This document shows positions 26,400 to 37,115 of a DNA stretch of 64,000 nt, in pieces. Where the stretch lies: NCBI RefSeq assembly GCF_037076345.1, contig NZ_AP024702.1, forward strand, positions 4,588,001-4,652,000. Direction: 5' to 3'. Below the pieces are notes generated by a model. The model was not told the origin of the DNA. It made no database searches and was given only the letters and a program-made list of their open reading frames with translations. Source of the DNA: Haloferula helveola (lineage in GTDB: Bacteria > Verrucomicrobiota > Verrucomicrobiia > Verrucomicrobiales > Akkermansiaceae). The position numbers and the translations under genes are program-made. Numbering within the stretch: position 1 is the stretch's first letter; each line of letters begins with the position of its first letter.

Positions 26400-27992
26400 T
26401 CAGTGCGAGGTTCCTGTGTGCCCCGGCATCTTCGGGGCGTGGACGCTCTGGAAAAACAGCTGTCGCTCGAGAATCTCGGAGGCGAGCAGGATGGGGATGG
26501 CGAGCCAGGGAGCCGGGATGACCAGAATCATGGCGGCGATCGCTAGGCCGAACCGCCACAGAGTGACGGGTTCCAGAGGGCCGAGAAGCAGCCGGCCGCT
26601 GTGACGGAGAGGCGACCACGCCCGCTCCGAGAGCCCGAAGCCGATGGTCAGCAATTCCGGAAGCGTTTTGGCGGCGATCGCAAGGATCGCAAAGAGGCCG
26701 AATGCGGGGTGGATGGTCGCCAGTCCGGTGCCAAGGAAGGCAAAAACTGTACCGAAGAAACGGGGCATGGAGAGCGGGAACAGCCAGAGTGATCTACGGG
26801 TATCGTGGTAGATCATCACGCTGGTGAAGACGGCGGCGAGGCCAACCGGCAGAACCGAAAGGCGTGCGAGGCCGAAGAGTGAATCCTTGTAAGGGAAGTC
26901 CGGAGCTAGCGGCAGCGCGGCGAGCAGCAGTGGGATGGGAGCGAAAAGGGAGCAGGCGAGGATTTCCCGGGAGAGCCAGCTGGTGCGGAGGCCGAGGAAA
27001 AACCGCCAGGCTTTCAGTGGCTGGCCGAGGTGAAGGGTCGCGGCAGCCATGCCGAGGTTGAAGAGGATCGCACCCGCGACGAGGAGGCCGGTGTCCGGAC
27101 GGAGGGAACCACTTCCGAGCAGTCCAATCCCGGCCTGCGTGAGCACCAGCATGAAGACAAGCGGCCAGTGGGCGTGCTGAGGGACAAGGGCCTCGCGATC
27201 GGCTGCGTGCGCCGATGCGGGGACGTTTCGACCGACATAGCGCGTGGTGGGCAGCGTGATGTCGGAACCGGGAAGGGTCGATCGACCATTGAGGATCGCT
27301 GACTCGAAAAGGGTTGAGTGGCCGGGCGGTGCGAGCGTTCCGGTTCTGCCCGTGACCGGCACCTTGACGATCCGGATCGCCTCTGTTGGGCAGGCTTGGA
27401 CGCAGGCCGGAGCCTCGCCGTCGGCCAGGCGCTGATGGCACATGTCACACTTCCGGACGATACCCCGCTTCTTGGAATACTTGGGGACGTCGTAGGGGCA
27501 CTTGAGGATGCAGTACGAGCACCCGATGCATTGGTCGTCGAGGTGGCGGACGATGCCGGTGTCGTCTTCCTTCTCGTAAGCGCCGACGGGGCAGCCGTTC
27601 AGGCAGCCGGGGTCCTCGCAGTGGTGACAGGCCGTAGTGACCGTTTGCTGCCATCCCGGTGAACTCTCTCCGCCGAGGAGGGTTCCGGTGTCGCGCCATG
27701 CCTCGTGGTCATCGAGTCCGTTGAGCGAGTGGCAGGCCGATACGCAGGCCTTGCAGCCGGTGCAACGGTCGAGCGAAACCTCGAAGGCGTACTGCTCGCC
27801 CTGTCCGGGCTTCGACAGCGGAATGAGATTGCGGTAGTGATCCGCGAGATCCGGTAGCCGATCGTGATACTCGGAGAAGCGGGCGACCGGCGTCTGAAGC
27901 TGCTTCTGTTCGTCGATGAGCTGGTCGATCAACGTCCTCAGCTCCGCCGATTCCGGCTTGTCATTCGACGGAGGCTGGAGGGTGCTGACCAC
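26400..27992 (-). CDS. fused DmsB-DmsC type iron-sulfur/membrane-anchor subunit
   Basis: A 530-residue fusion of an electron-transfer ferredoxin domain and a membrane anchor. Residues about 65-250 hold four cysteine clusters: CTGCKACVSAC, CHHCEDPGCLNGCP, CIGCSYCILKCPYDVP, and CDMCHQ followed by ACVQACP. These fit four [4Fe-4S] centres as in DmsB/NrfC. From about residue 275 onward there are some eight hydrophobic helices resembling DmsC/NrfD-type quinol-oxidising anchors. The GTG at 27990-27992 is chosen because it lies 20 bp after the nirA stop. Next to nasA, it may pass quinol electrons to NasA (inference). Confidence 0.85.
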   Translation of the reverse strand: MVSTLQPPSNDKPESAELRTLIDQLIDEQKQLQTPVARFSEYHDRLPDLADHYRNLIPLSKPGQGEQYAFEVSLDRCTGCKACVSACHSLNGLDDHEAWRDTGTLLGGESSPGWQQTVTTACHHCEDPGCLNGCPVGAYEKEDDTGIVRHLDDQCIGCSYCILKCPYDVPKYSKKRGIVRKCDMCHQRLADGEAPACVQACPTEAIRIVKVPVTGRTGTLAPPGHSTLFESAILNGRSTLPGSDITLPTTRYVGRNVPASAHAADREALVPQHAHWPLVFMLVLTQAGIGLLGSGSLRPDTGLLVAGAILFNLGMAAATLHLGQPLKAWRFFLGLRTSWLSREILACSLFAPIPLLLAALPLAPDFPYKDSLFGLARLSVLPVGLAAVFTSVMIYHDTRRSLWLFPLSMPRFFGTVFAFLGTGLATIHPAFGLFAILAIAAKTLPELLTIGFGLSERAWSPLRHSGRLLLGPLEPVTLWRFGLAIAAMILVIPAPWLAIPILLASEILERQLFFQSVHAPKMPGHTGTSH

Positions 27993-28012
27993 GACCTGGG
28001 TTTGCGCTGGAT

Positions 28013-29779
28013 TCAGGCGGCGGCTTCTCCCGTCTTCGCCTCCGCGGTGAGGGACTGGATCTCTTCCGGACTCAGGCGACGGCTGAAGGCGGCGAACGAT
28101 TCGTTTTCCTCTCGATGCGCGAGGTAGGCGCAGAGAAGTTTCTCGACGAGCGAGTCGATCTCGGTTGCCGGAATCGACTTCCAAACCTCACGGGCGATCG
28201 CCTGTTGGTCGTCGACACCACCACCGAGAACGATGTTGTAGCCGTCGACCGATTCACCGTCGTCGGTCTTCACCTTGGTGCCCATCATGCCGATGTCGCC
28301 GATGTAGTGCTGGGCGCAAGAGTGCTGGCAGCCGGTGAGGTGGATGTTCACCGGTTGGTCGAGGATCAGCTTGCTGGCCAGATGGTCGCCCAGCGCGACC
28401 GCGCTGCCCTTGGTGTCGGCGGCCGCGTATTTGCAACCCCTGCTGCCGGTGCATGCGATCAGTCCGCCCTTGATGGTGTTGTTCTTGTGGCTCAGGCCCG
28501 TCGCCTGGATGGCAGTGAGTGCGGCCTGAAGCCTGTCGTCGGAAATACCGGGGATGATCAGGTTCTGCCAGACCGTCAGACGCAGTTCGCCGCGGCCGAA
28601 TTCGTCGGCGATGTCTGCCAGCGCAAGCATCTGTGAAACCGTCATGCGACCCACCGGTGTGAGGACGCCGACATAGTTCTTGCCGTCGGTCTGCGGGTGG
28701 ATGCCGAGGTAGCCCTGCTTGTCCTTCGGCTTCGGTGCATCGCACTTCTCGAGAGGGAAGTAGCGAAGCGGGAAGGTGAGTTTTTTCTCCGTCTCCTCAA
28801 GGGTCTTTTCGAAGCCCCAGTCGTCGACGAGATACTTGAGGCGGGCCTTCTTGCGATTGGTCCGGTCGCCGTTCTCGATGAAGACGCGGATCAGGGCTGC
28901 TGCGACGGGAATCGTCTCGGCCGGGGTGAGCAAGACACCGCAGTCCTTGGCGAACTGCTCATGACCGGTGATCCCGCAAAGTTGCATCCGGAAGTAAACG
29001 CCGGGCTCGACGCCTTGGTCATTTTCGCCGACACGGACCGCGTAAAAGCCGATGTCGTTGGTATCGGCGCAGACCGACACGCCACCTCCGGAGTCGTAAG
29101 AAATGTTGAACTTCCGCGGCAGGCCGTAGAGGTCCCGGTTCTTGAGGATGTAGTGGTGCATCGCCCTCGCGTAGGGCAGGACGTCGATCAGTTCGTCCGG
29201 ATCGAATCCGGTTGTCGGGGTTGCCGTGATGTTGCGCACGTTGTCGGCACCGGAGCCCTGCGATGTCAGTCCGAGGTCCGCGAGTTTCATCAGGACACTC
29301 GCGCAGTTCTTGGGTTCGATCTCACGGATCTGCAGGTTGGCCCGCGTCGTCAGGTCGGCGTGTCCAGGTCCCCAGTCCTGGGCCATTTCCGCAAGCCCGC
29401 GGAACTGGTAGGTGCTCAATGCTCCGCCGGCGATGCGACAGCGGAGCATGAAGCTGTCCTGGGCCGGAGCGACGTAAAACAGGCCGTGAAACTTGTAGCG
29501 GAAGACGTCGTCGGCTTCCGGGAATTGGTTCTCGGAGCCGTTGGCGAGAATCGTGTCGTAGCAATCGAGGCCGTTCTTCGCGTGTTTGATGCGCTCCTCG
29601 CGGCTGAGCTCGTCAACCGGGGTTCCGAAAACCGTCTCTTCCTCCTCGTGGGTGAAGCGGCCTTCAGCGTCCTGACCGAGATGCGGCATCAGGTCGCGGC
29701 CTTCCTTGAGGCCGGCGACGAAGGCCGTCAGATAAACTTCCTGCTCGGTTGTGAAGCCCGAATCGCTGATGAGACGCAT
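28013..29779 (-). CDS. nirA: sirohaem nitrite reductase (NirA/NirB-type, ferredoxin-like)
   Basis: Six-electron reduction of nitrite to ammonium. The 588-residue protein has two ferredoxin-like half domains and sirohaem/[4Fe-4S] cysteines at 443 and 449 (CTGSRGC) and 484 and 488 (CQHSC). These match the C-x5-C...C-x3-C signature of nitrite and sulfite reductases. An [17 protein letters not shown] start at 29779 is preferred to an upstream in-frame ATG. Because it sits in a nitrate cluster, nitrite is the likely substrate rather than sulfite. No NAD(P)H or FAD domain is present, so an external electron donor is needed. Confidence 0.92.
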   Translation of the reverse strand: MRLISDSGFTTEQEVYLTAFVAGLKEGRDLMPHLGQDAEGRFTHEEEETVFGTPVDELSREERIKHAKNGLDCYDTILANGSENQFPEADDVFRYKFHGLFYVAPAQDSFMLRCRIAGGALSTYQFRGLAEMAQDWGPGHADLTTRANLQIREIEPKNCASVLMKLADLGLTSQGSGADNVRNITATPTTGFDPDELIDVLPYARAMHHYILKNRDLYGLPRKFNISYDSGGGVSVCADTNDIGFYAVRVGENDQGVEPGVYFRMQLCGITGHEQFAKDCGVLLTPAETIPVAAALIRVFIENGDRTNRKKARLKYLVDDWGFEKTLEETEKKLTFPLRYFPLEKCDAPKPKDKQGYLGIHPQTDGKNYVGVLTPVGRMTVSQMLALADIADEFGRGELRLTVWQNLIIPGISDDRLQAALTAIQATGLSHKNNTIKGGLIACTGSRGCKYAAADTKGSAVALGDHLASKLILDQPVNIHLTGCQHSCAQHYIGDIGMMGTKVKTDDGESVDGYNIVLGGGVDDQQAIAREVWKSIPATEIDSLVEKLLCAYLAHREENESFAAFSRRLSPEEIQSLTAEAKTGEAAA

Positions 29780-29808
29780 GGCGGAATGAGTGGTGGTTAT
29801 CGTTTCCA

Positions 29809-29824
29809 AGCAGCTGGCATGCGA
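29809..29824 (-). promoter_or_regulatory. degenerate TGGCA-N8-GCT element upstream of nirA
   Basis: On the minus strand, TCGCA-N8-GCT ends about 30 nt before the nirA ATG. It matches the element found before nrtA, the porin gene and the nasS-like/lysR pair, with one mismatch in the GG core. Functional status is doubtful. Confidence 0.25.
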
Positions 29825-29936
29825 TCCGGCCGAAATCGGGCCCCGCGCCACCGGGAACGGGATCATTTCGAAGATGAGGGCGACTCATGGAACCGCCGGG
29901 ATCACCTGAAACCTTCGGTTTGCAGGCCTTGGAGCC

Positions 29937-30845
29937 CTACGCGACCGCCTGCGCGAGGTCGGCGGCCGACTCGAGCTTGCGACCGGTGAAGGTCAGGAGG
30001 CTCGACGAATCGTGGATCCGGGGCTCGGTCCGCAGGTGGGCGCGCTCGGTGAGGAACGACACCAGGTGGTCGAGGCAGCGGAAATAGAGCGGATCATGAA
30101 GCATCGAGGCCCGGTCACGCGGGCGATCGAAGTCGATGCTGAGGATCTCGCCGATCGTCGCCGCCGGGCCGTTGGTCATCATGACGACCCGGTCGCAAAG
30201 GAACACGACCTCGTCGACGTCGTGGGAAACGAGGACCGTGGTGATCTTCTCGCGGTTGAGGATGTCCAGCATCACGTCCTGGAGCTCCATCCGGGTCAGC
30301 GAATCGAGGCGGCCGAACGGCTCGTCGAGCAGGAGGACCTTCGGCTTGAGGGCAATCGCACGCGCGATGCCAACCCGTTGCTGCATGCCTCCCGAGAGTT
30401 CGCGCGGATACTTCTTCATCGAGTCCGCGAGGCCGACCGACGACAGGGCATACTCGACGATCTGCTGGCGTTCCTTCTTCGAGGCATGGGGATAGACGTT
30501 CTTCACGCCCAGCATCACGTTGCCGGCGGCGGTGAGCCACGGCATCAGGCAGGGGGATTGGAAAACCACGGCGCGGTCCGGTCCGGCACCTTCGATCTCG
30601 CGACCATCGACAACCACGCCGCCGTCGGAGATCGGGTTCAGGCCGGCGAGCATCGTGAGCACCGTCGACTTGCCGCAACCGGAGTGGCCGATCAGTCCGA
30701 CAAATTCGCCCTGCTCGATGTTCAGGTTGAAGTCGACGACGGCTTTGAAGTCCTCGCCGTAGGGATTCGGGTAGAGCTTCGCGAGGTTGAAGATTTCGAC
30801 GGATCGCATCGGTTTGGATCGGTTGGGAAATTGGAGCGGGTTCAT
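29937..30845 (-). CDS. nrtD: nitrate ABC transporter ATP-binding protein NrtD-type
   Basis: A 302-residue ATPase of the nitrate/sulfonate/taurine import family. It has Walker [13 protein letters not shown] signature [14 protein letters not shown], Walker B VLLLDEP with FGRLDSLTR, and a normal switch histidine in LVSHDVDEV. The C-terminal extension (about 230-302) carries [13 protein letters not shown]. The start ([13 protein letters not shown]) overlaps the stop of the preceding ATPase gene (ATGA). It probably pairs with the other ATPase as a heterodimer under one permease dimer, as in cyanobacterial NrtCD. Confidence 0.92.
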   Translation of the reverse strand: MNPLQFPNRSKPMRSVEIFNLAKLYPNPYGEDFKAVVDFNLNIEQGEFVGLIGHSGCGKSTVLTMLAGLNPISDGGVVVDGREIEGAGPDRAVVFQSPCLMPWLTAAGNVMLGVKNVYPHASKKERQQIVEYALSSVGLADSMKKYPRELSGGMQQRVGIARAIALKPKVLLLDEPFGRLDSLTRMELQDVMLDILNREKITTVLVSHDVDEVVFLCDRVVMMTNGPAATIGEILSIDFDRPRDRASMLHDPLYFRCLDHLVSFLTERAHLRTEPRIHDSSSLLTFTGRKLESAADLAQAVA

Positions 30846-31723
30846 CCGGTGTTCTTCCACTTGAGGCCTCGGATTTTCGACGGCGCCTTGAAGTCGCGCG
30901 GGGCGATATCGGGCATCTCGATGATGTTGCTGCCACGCAGTTCGCGTGCCTCCTTGTTCAGACCGACAAGATAAGAGGTGATGTCGGCCTTGAGGCGCTT
31001 GTATTCAGGCAGTTCGGTGAGGGTTCTCCGGTCGCGCGGTCGCTCGAGCGTCACCGGGAATGCCTCGGCAAGCGTAGCCTTCGGGCCCATCGTGAGGGGC
31101 ACGATGCGGTCGGCCATGATGATCGCCTCATCGACATCGTTGGTAATCATCACCACCGTCTTCTTCTCCTGCTCCCAGATCTGGAGGATCTCGTCCTGCA
31201 GTACCGAGCGGGTCAGTGCGTCGAGGGCGGAAAGGGGTTCATCGAGCAGCAGGACCTCCGGCTGCACCGAAAGGGTGCGGGCGAGCGAAACCCGCTGGCG
31301 CATGCCGCCTGAGAGTTCGTGCGGGCGTTTGTCTCGGGCCGGGGTGAGGTGGACCATGTCGATGTAGCGCTCGACGTGTTCCCGGAGCTCGGCCTTCGAC
31401 TTCTTCGGGAACACCTGCTTCACCGCGAGGTGGATGTTTCCATAGACCGTCAGCCATGGGAGCAGCGAGTAGGACTGGAACATCACGCCGCGGCGCGGGC
31501 TCGGACGGGTAACCTTCTCGCCGGCCATCCGGACCTCGCCGCCGGTCGGCGGAAGGAGCCCGGAAAGCATATTGACCAAGGTCGACTTGCCCGAGCCCGA
31601 GAACCCGATGACCGCCACGAATTCGTTCTCCGCAACCGAGAGGTTGATGTCGGAGAGCACCTCGGTGCGATTGCCGGCGGGGCCGAAGGCGATCGATGCG
31701 TTGTTCAGTTCGAGGAATGACAT
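30842..31723 (-). CDS. nrtC: nitrate ABC transporter ATP-binding protein NrtC-type
   Basis: A 293-residue ATPase. Motifs are Walker [10 protein letters not shown] (40-48), signature [14 protein letters not shown], and Walker B VLLLDEP with LSALDALTR. The switch segment reads MITNDVDEA, with asparagine in place of the usual histidine, so this subunit may be catalytically weaker than its neighbour. Unlike cyanobacterial NrtC it has no fused substrate-binding domain. The ATG at 31723 starts [13 protein letters not shown], 26 bp after the nrtB stop. Nitrate as substrate is inferred from the island. Confidence 0.9.
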   Translation of the reverse strand: MSFLELNNASIAFGPAGNRTEVLSDINLSVAENEFVAVIGFSGSGKSTLVNMLSGLLPPTGGEVRMAGEKVTRPSPRRGVMFQSYSLLPWLTVYGNIHLAVKQVFPKKSKAELREHVERYIDMVHLTPARDKRPHELSGGMRQRVSLARTLSVQPEVLLLDEPLSALDALTRSVLQDEILQIWEQEKKTVVMITNDVDEAIIMADRIVPLTMGPKATLAEAFPVTLERPRDRRTLTELPEYKRLKADITSYLVGLNKEARELRGSNIIEMPDIAPRDFKAPSKIRGLKWKNTG

Positions 31724-31749
31724 GGAACTGCGGGTGAGTTGCTGCGGGA

Positions 31750-33399
31750 TCAGGCGGTCGCGCTGCCATCGTCGAACGACACAAGGCGCTGGAGGAAGAT
31801 CATGATGCGATCGAGGAAGAAGCCGATGATCCCTACCACGAAGCATGCCAGGATGATGTTCGCGAACGACTGCGACGAACCGTTCTGGTATTCGTCCCAG
31901 ACGAACTTGCCCAGACCGTCGGAAGACGACAGCGCCTCGGCGGCAATCAGGACCATCCAGCCGACTCCGAGCGAGATCCGCAGGCCGGCGAAGACGAGCG
32001 GCAGCGAGGACGGGATGATGATCTTGAACAGACGCGACCAGAAACCGAGTCGCAGGACGTTGGCGACGTTGAGGTGATCCTTGTCGATCGACGACACGCC
32101 GAGCGCGGTGTTCACCAGCGCGGGCCAGAGGGCGCACATCGCCACCGTGCAGGCGGAGAAGATCATCGCCGGATTCGTCTGCAGGAAGGCGATCGGATTG
32201 ACGATCCAGCCGAACCACTTGTCGTTGTTCAGGGTGACGAAGAGCGGATGAGTCTCCGGATCGGGGAAAAAGGCTCCGATGATGATCTGGAAGATCAGCA
32301 ACCAGACGACGGGAGAAACGGGTCGGAAGATCGAGATGATCGGCGTGAGGCAGGCCATCACGATGCGGTTGAGTCCGCACATGATGCCGATCGGAATCGC
32401 CAGCGCGGCGGCGAGCAGGAAACCGACGAAGACGGTCGCGATCGAGCGCTTGGTCTGCCAGAAGATGGTGGCGGTCCGCGGATACGTCTGGGTCTTGGCG
32501 TCTTCGGCTCGTTCGGCGTTTTTGGCGATCGATTTCGCCTCCCGAACCACTTTCTTCGGGTCCTCCGCCGTAGCGAGCCCGGCGGTGCCTTCCTCGACCT
32601 TGGCGAGGTACTCGGCCTCCTTCACGTTGCGGTTCTCGTTGGTGAGGATGGCGATCCGCTTCTTGTAGTGCTGGACTTCGTCAGCGACGCGGTTGGCCGC
32701 CATCTGGGCCTCCTTCACCTCGCTTGGCGGGTTGGCGAGAACCTCGTCGATCTGGTCCTTGATCAGATCCTCCTTTTCCTTTTCGGCATCTTCGATAGCC
32801 TCGTTTTGGCGAAGAAGGGCCACCAGTTGCTCGGGTTGGGCCTCTTTGGCCACGACGGCTTCCGCGAGCTTCTCCATTTCGGCATCGCGGGTGTCTTCCG
32901 CCGCCTTGTGCACGGCCTTGAGTTCGTCGAGGTTGGCCTTCAGGGGAGAGAGTTTGCTTTCGGTCTCAAGCTTCGCTTCGGCGGCGACGGAAGCTGACTC
33001 TTTCGCAAGCCGCCCTGCTTCCTCTTCAAGTCTCGCAAGTTCGGCCTGGGTTTCGGCGAGGGTTTCCTCCCTCTCCGTGCCAGCGACAATGAAGTCATCG
33101 GCTTTCTCCTGCTGCCTTTCATCGAACCGGACATTGTCCTGATAGGCAGTCATCACCCGGGCCGGTGTCGGCACTTCGCCCGACTTCGTTTTGTGATTCG
33201 GTCCCATCACGGTCCAGACCGCGAGGCAGACGAGGACAAACACGATCGGCAGCAGCATGTACTTCGCGATATCCTGGACCTGCTTGCGCGGCTCTTCGCC
33301 GAAAAGCAGCCGGACGGGCGGGTCGAGGACCTTGAAGCCGCTGACGTCGATGCCCTTCAGCAGCCCGTACTTGATCTTGTCTTTGGTCGAATCAGCCAT
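31750..33399 (-). CDS. nrtB: nitrate ABC transporter permease NrtB-type with long coiled-coil insertion
   Basis: A 549-residue permease, about twice the usual length (about 270-300). The first membrane helix is at about 47-65. Between it and the second helix (about 320-340) lies an inserted charged region, about 95-300, rich in Glu, Lys and Ala and strongly predicted coiled coil (for example [20 protein letters not shown]). The rest is the ordinary binding-protein-dependent permease domain with the EAA-loop region [20 protein letters not shown] second, shorter insertion (about 370-405) has [19 protein letters not shown]. The coiled coil probably projects on one side of the membrane, possibly into the periplasm. 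Confidence 0.88.
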   Translation of the reverse strand: MADSTKDKIKYGLLKGIDVSGFKVLDPPVRLLFGEEPRKQVQDIAKYMLLPIVFVLVCLAVWTVMGPNHKTKSGEVPTPARVMTAYQDNVRFDERQQEKADDFIVAGTEREETLAETQAELARLEEEAGRLAKESASVAAEAKLETESKLSPLKANLDELKAVHKAAEDTRDAEMEKLAEAVVAKEAQPEQLVALLRQNEAIEDAEKEKEDLIKDQIDEVLANPPSEVKEAQMAANRVADEVQHYKKRIAILTNENRNVKEAEYLAKVEEGTAGLATAEDPKKVVREAKSIAKNAERAEDAKTQTYPRTATIFWQTKRSIATVFVGFLLAAALAIPIGIMCGLNRIVMACLTPIISIFRPVSPVVWLLIFQIIIGAFFPDPETHPLFVTLNNDKWFGWIVNPIAFLQTNPAMIFSACTVAMCALWPALVNTALGVSSIDKDHLNVANVLRLGFWSRLFKIIIPSSLPLVFAGLRISLGVGWMVLIAAEALSSSDGLGKFVWDEYQNGSSQSFANIILACFVVGIIGFFLDRIMIFLQRLVSFDDGSATA

Positions 33400-33518
33400 G
33401 GTGGTGAGTTGTTGGACGGATTCAGATAAGCCGTGTGCGTGCCAGCTTTGCTCGCCCGTGCAACGGCGGGGTTTATTAATGCGCCTGTTCCGGATGAGCG
33501 GCGCTCATGATGCGAGTG

Positions 33519-33547
33519 GACCCGGAGGCCGCTCGGGCCTCCGGGTC
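33519..33547 (-). promoter_or_regulatory. strong hairpin between nrtA and nrtB
   Basis: GACCCGGAGGCC and GGCCTCCGGGTC form a perfect 12-bp stem with a 5-nt loop in the 174-bp gap after nrtA. There is no U-run, so it more probably acts as an mRNA-end stabiliser or attenuator that keeps nrtA expression above nrtB than as a full terminator. Confidence 0.5.
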
Positions 33548-33573
33548 GTGTTCAAGGGGGTCGGGTGATGAGT

Positions 33574-34935
<1,362 letters not shown>

Positions 34936-34967
34936 GGTAATTGACGGTTCAGAGTCATCCGTCATTC

Positions 34968-34983
34968 AGCGGCTCATGTGCCA
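34968..34983 (-). promoter_or_regulatory. TGGCA-N8-GCT element upstream of nrtA
   Basis: On the minus strand TGGCA-CATGAGCC-GCT gives GG-N10-GC spacing like a sigma-54 -24/-12 promoter, though the -12 half is CCGCT rather than TTGCA. The GC lies 34 nt before the nrtA ATG. A perfect CACGGCCGTG palindrome (34982-34991) overlaps its upstream edge. Confidence 0.45.
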
Positions 34984-35054
34984 CGGCCGTGCGGCGCGGG
35001 GAAATGGCCGCCGCCACTTTCTCATTCCTGCCATGAAGGCGGATCATGCCGCGC

Positions 35055-36083
35055 TCAGGCGGGCAGAAGTGCCTTTTCCGAGGCCCGGAAAAGATCCTGA
35101 CGGTAGAGGCGGGTCAGGGAGCCGCCGGTAATGGTCTCGGGGACCAGGCCGACCGAGCGCATCCCGGAGAGGAACCACGATGCCTTGTCGGTGCTCGGGC
35201 AATTCAGGTCGGTGCCGTAGAAGATGTGGAAGTCGGACGCATCGAGATCGCCGCGGCCGCTGAGGAAGACCGGTCCGAGGCTGTTGTGCAGCGTCTTTTT
35301 CGAGCACCCGGTGTAGCTCGGCCGTGCGAGCAGGTCGACGAGTTCATCGCGGAAGTCCGGGTCCTGGCAAATGCGGCAGGCGTGGAGTAGGGCGGCGCCG
35401 AGCGCGATTGCCTCGTCGCGTCGCTCACCGACAAAGGTGCCGTCAATCAGCAGCACTTTTTCCGGATGGCCAGTGGCAAGCTCGGAAGAGGTTGCCGGAC
35501 ACCAGGCATTGCCGGCGAGGATCGCCTCGGAGTTCCACGGTTCACCGACGCAGTAGCCGTCGATATGGCCGGCCGCGAGGTTCTGGGGCATCAGCGGCGG
35601 CGGCAGGAACACCAGCTCGAGATCGCGGCCCGGTTCGAGTCCGTGCCGACGCAGCCATGCGTGGAGCAGGATGTGGTGGGACGAGAACCGATGGGCGGCG
35701 GCAAAAGTGATCGGGCGGGTCTTCTTCCACCGGTGCTGGACGAATCCGGCCAGGCCCTCGCCATTGCGGATGATGTCCTGCGGAAGCTCGTTTGAGAGCG
35801 TGATCGCGTTGCCGTGCGCGCTCAGGATCAGCGGCACGGAGACTTCGCGGCGAAGCTTGCTGAGACCGAGTGCCAGGTAGAAGGCCAGCCCGGCGATCGA
35901 CTGGGCGGCGTCGAGTTCTCCGTAAAAGAGCATGTCACGGACGGTTGCCCACCCCGGTTGGCGCGAGAGCCGGACGTTGAGGCCGTATTTCTCGAAGATT
36001 CCAAGCTCATGAGCGACCGCGACTGGTGCGCAGTCATTGAGAGGCACGAAGCCGAGACGGATGGGCGAGCGGGAATCCACCAT
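35055..36083 (-). CDS. nasS: NasS-like cytoplasmic nitrate-binding protein
   Basis: A 342-residue NrtA/CmpA-fold protein with no signal peptide. It begins [21 protein letters not shown] and has CVGEPWN and [10 protein letters not shown] like the transport protein, but is about 110 residues shorter. In Proteobacteria such signal-less NrtA homologues (NasS) sense nitrate and nitrite and control the antiterminator NasT. No NasT (ANTAR) gene is adjacent here. Instead the gene is divergent from a LysR regulator across a 93-bp region. Sensing rather than transport is inferred from the missing signal peptide. Confidence 0.78.
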   Translation of the reverse strand: MVDSRSPIRLGFVPLNDCAPVAVAHELGIFEKYGLNVRLSRQPGWATVRDMLFYGELDAAQSIAGLAFYLALGLSKLRREVSVPLILSAHGNAITLSNELPQDIIRNGEGLAGFVQHRWKKTRPITFAAAHRFSSHHILLHAWLRRHGLEPGRDLELVFLPPPLMPQNLAAGHIDGYCVGEPWNSEAILAGNAWCPATSSELATGHPEKVLLIDGTFVGERRDEAIALGAALLHACRICQDPDFRDELVDLLARPSYTGCSKKTLHNSLGPVFLSGRGDLDASDFHIFYGTDLNCPSTDKASWFLSGMRSVGLVPETITGGSLTRLYRQDLFRASEKALLPA

Positions 36084-36099
36084 GGGAGAGGACGCGTCT

Positions 36100-36115
36100 A
36101 GCTTAAAGAATGCCA
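36100..36115 (-). promoter_or_regulatory. TGGCA-N8-GCT element upstream of nasS-like gene
   Basis: On the minus strand, TGGCA-TTCTTTAA-GCT lies with its GC 18 nt before the ATG. It forms one half of a dyad with the plus-strand element at 36128-36143, so it may be promoter, operator or both. Confidence 0.45.
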
Positions 36116-36133
36116 ACCCTCCGCCTTTGGCAT
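36110..36133. promoter_or_regulatory. inverted repeat (candidate LysR operator)
   Basis: ATGCCAA (36110-36116) and TTGGCAT (36127-36133) are perfect 7-bp arms with a 10-bp spacer in the middle of the divergent nasS-lysR region. The symmetry extends outward to AGC (36100-36102) and GCT (36141-36143), each 7 bp from its arm. A further outer pair, GGACGCGT (36090-36097) and ACGCGTCC (36150-36157), is nearly concentric. This is the expected place for a LysR-type autoregulatory site. Confidence 0.55.
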
Positions 36134-36143
36134 AAACCATGCT
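36128..36143 (+). promoter_or_regulatory. TGGCA-N8-GCT element upstream of lysR gene
   Basis: TGGCA-TAAACCAT-GCT on the plus strand, with its GC 34 nt before the LysR ATG. It has the same spacing as the elements before nrtA and the porin gene and is the mirror image of the nasS-side element. Confidence 0.45.
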
Positions 36144-36176
36144 GGACCCACGCGTCCCTGTGGATGAGTCGAGTTC

Positions 36177-37115
36177 ATGAGTGAGCTGCTTCCGGATCTT
36201 CGTCAGCTGAGGGCCTTTGTGGCAGTCGCCGACGAAGGCAGCTTCACCATGGCTGCGAAAAAGCTGTTTCTGACCCAGTCGGCGATCAGTCACTCGATGA
36301 AGGCGCTGGAGGACAGCATCGGCTGCAAGCTGCTGTCGCGGCTCGGAAAGAAGACCGTTCTGACCGGCGAGGGGGCGGTGCTGCTGAAGCGCTGCAGGAC
36401 CATACTGCAGGAATTGGAGCAGGCCGGACGCGAGCTCGACGGGATGAAGCGGTGGGGCCAGGCGCGGATCCGGATCGGTGCGCCGCATTCATTGTGTCAG
36501 TTTTTGCTGCCGACCGTTCTCCGGGAGTTCCGCGATTGTTTTCCGCGCTGCGAGCCGTCGATCGAGGCGGGTGACACCGCCGGCCTGATCGACCGTCTGG
36601 CCGACCACGAACTCGACGTGGTGCTCGGGCTGAAACCCAAGGAAACGGACGATTACGAGTCCCGCACGATCTTCCGTGACGAAATGGTGTTCGTGCTGCC
36701 ACCGGTCCACCCGTGGCTTGAGACCGGTGAGCCGACACCGTCGGACCTCGAAACGGTCCAGTTCATCATCTACGCCAAGGCCACCGAGACGCATCGTCTT
36801 GTGGAGAGGCACTTCGAGAGAATGGGGGTACGCCCCCGGGCTCCTCTGGTCCTGGGTGACATGGAGGCGATCAAGGAGATGTCGAAGATCGGCATGGGAG
36901 TGGGTGTGGTGGCCCCATGGGTCGCACGACGCGAGCTTCAGGAGGGGACGCTGGTCGCAATGCCGATGGGAGCGGAGTCGCTCGAGAGGGAGTGGGCGGT
37001 CTTCTGGAACAAGGGACGCCCGATGAGTCTCATCGAAGAAACCTTCGCCGGAATCGCGGCGATGGTTGGCGAAGCGCTCGGCGACGCGCCGATCCAATAT
37101 CAGCCGCCGAGGTAG
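36177..37115 (+). CDS. LysR-family transcriptional regulator (nitrate island)
   Basis: A 312-residue LysR-type regulator. The N-terminal winged helix-turn-helix is at about 8-67 (RQLRAFVAVADEGSFTMAAK, then TQSAISHSMKALED). The C-terminal effector domain runs from about 95, with RIGAPHSLCQFLLPTVLREF. It is divergent from the nasS-like gene and surrounded by nitrate genes, so control of the island is inferred. The effector is unknown. Its 3' end overlaps the convergent moaA by 16 bp. Confidence 0.93.
   Translation: MSELLPDLRQLRAFVAVADEGSFTMAAKKLFLTQSAISHSMKALEDSIGCKLLSRLGKKTVLTGEGAVLLKRCRTILQELEQAGRELDGMKRWGQARIRIGAPHSLCQFLLPTVLREFRDCFPRCEPSIEAGDTAGLIDRLADHELDVVLGLKPKETDDYESRTIFRDEMVFVLPPVHPWLETGEPTPSDLETVQFIIYAKATETHRLVERHFERMGVRPRAPLVLGDMEAIKEMSKIGMGVGVVAPWVARRELQEGTLVAMPMGAESLEREWAVFWNKGRPMSLIEETFAGIAAMVGEALGDAPIQYQPPR

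Noticed and set aside
29780..29936. sigma-54 promoter before nirA as a firm call
   Set aside because: The GG of the -24 box is CG here; kept only as a low-confidence feature.
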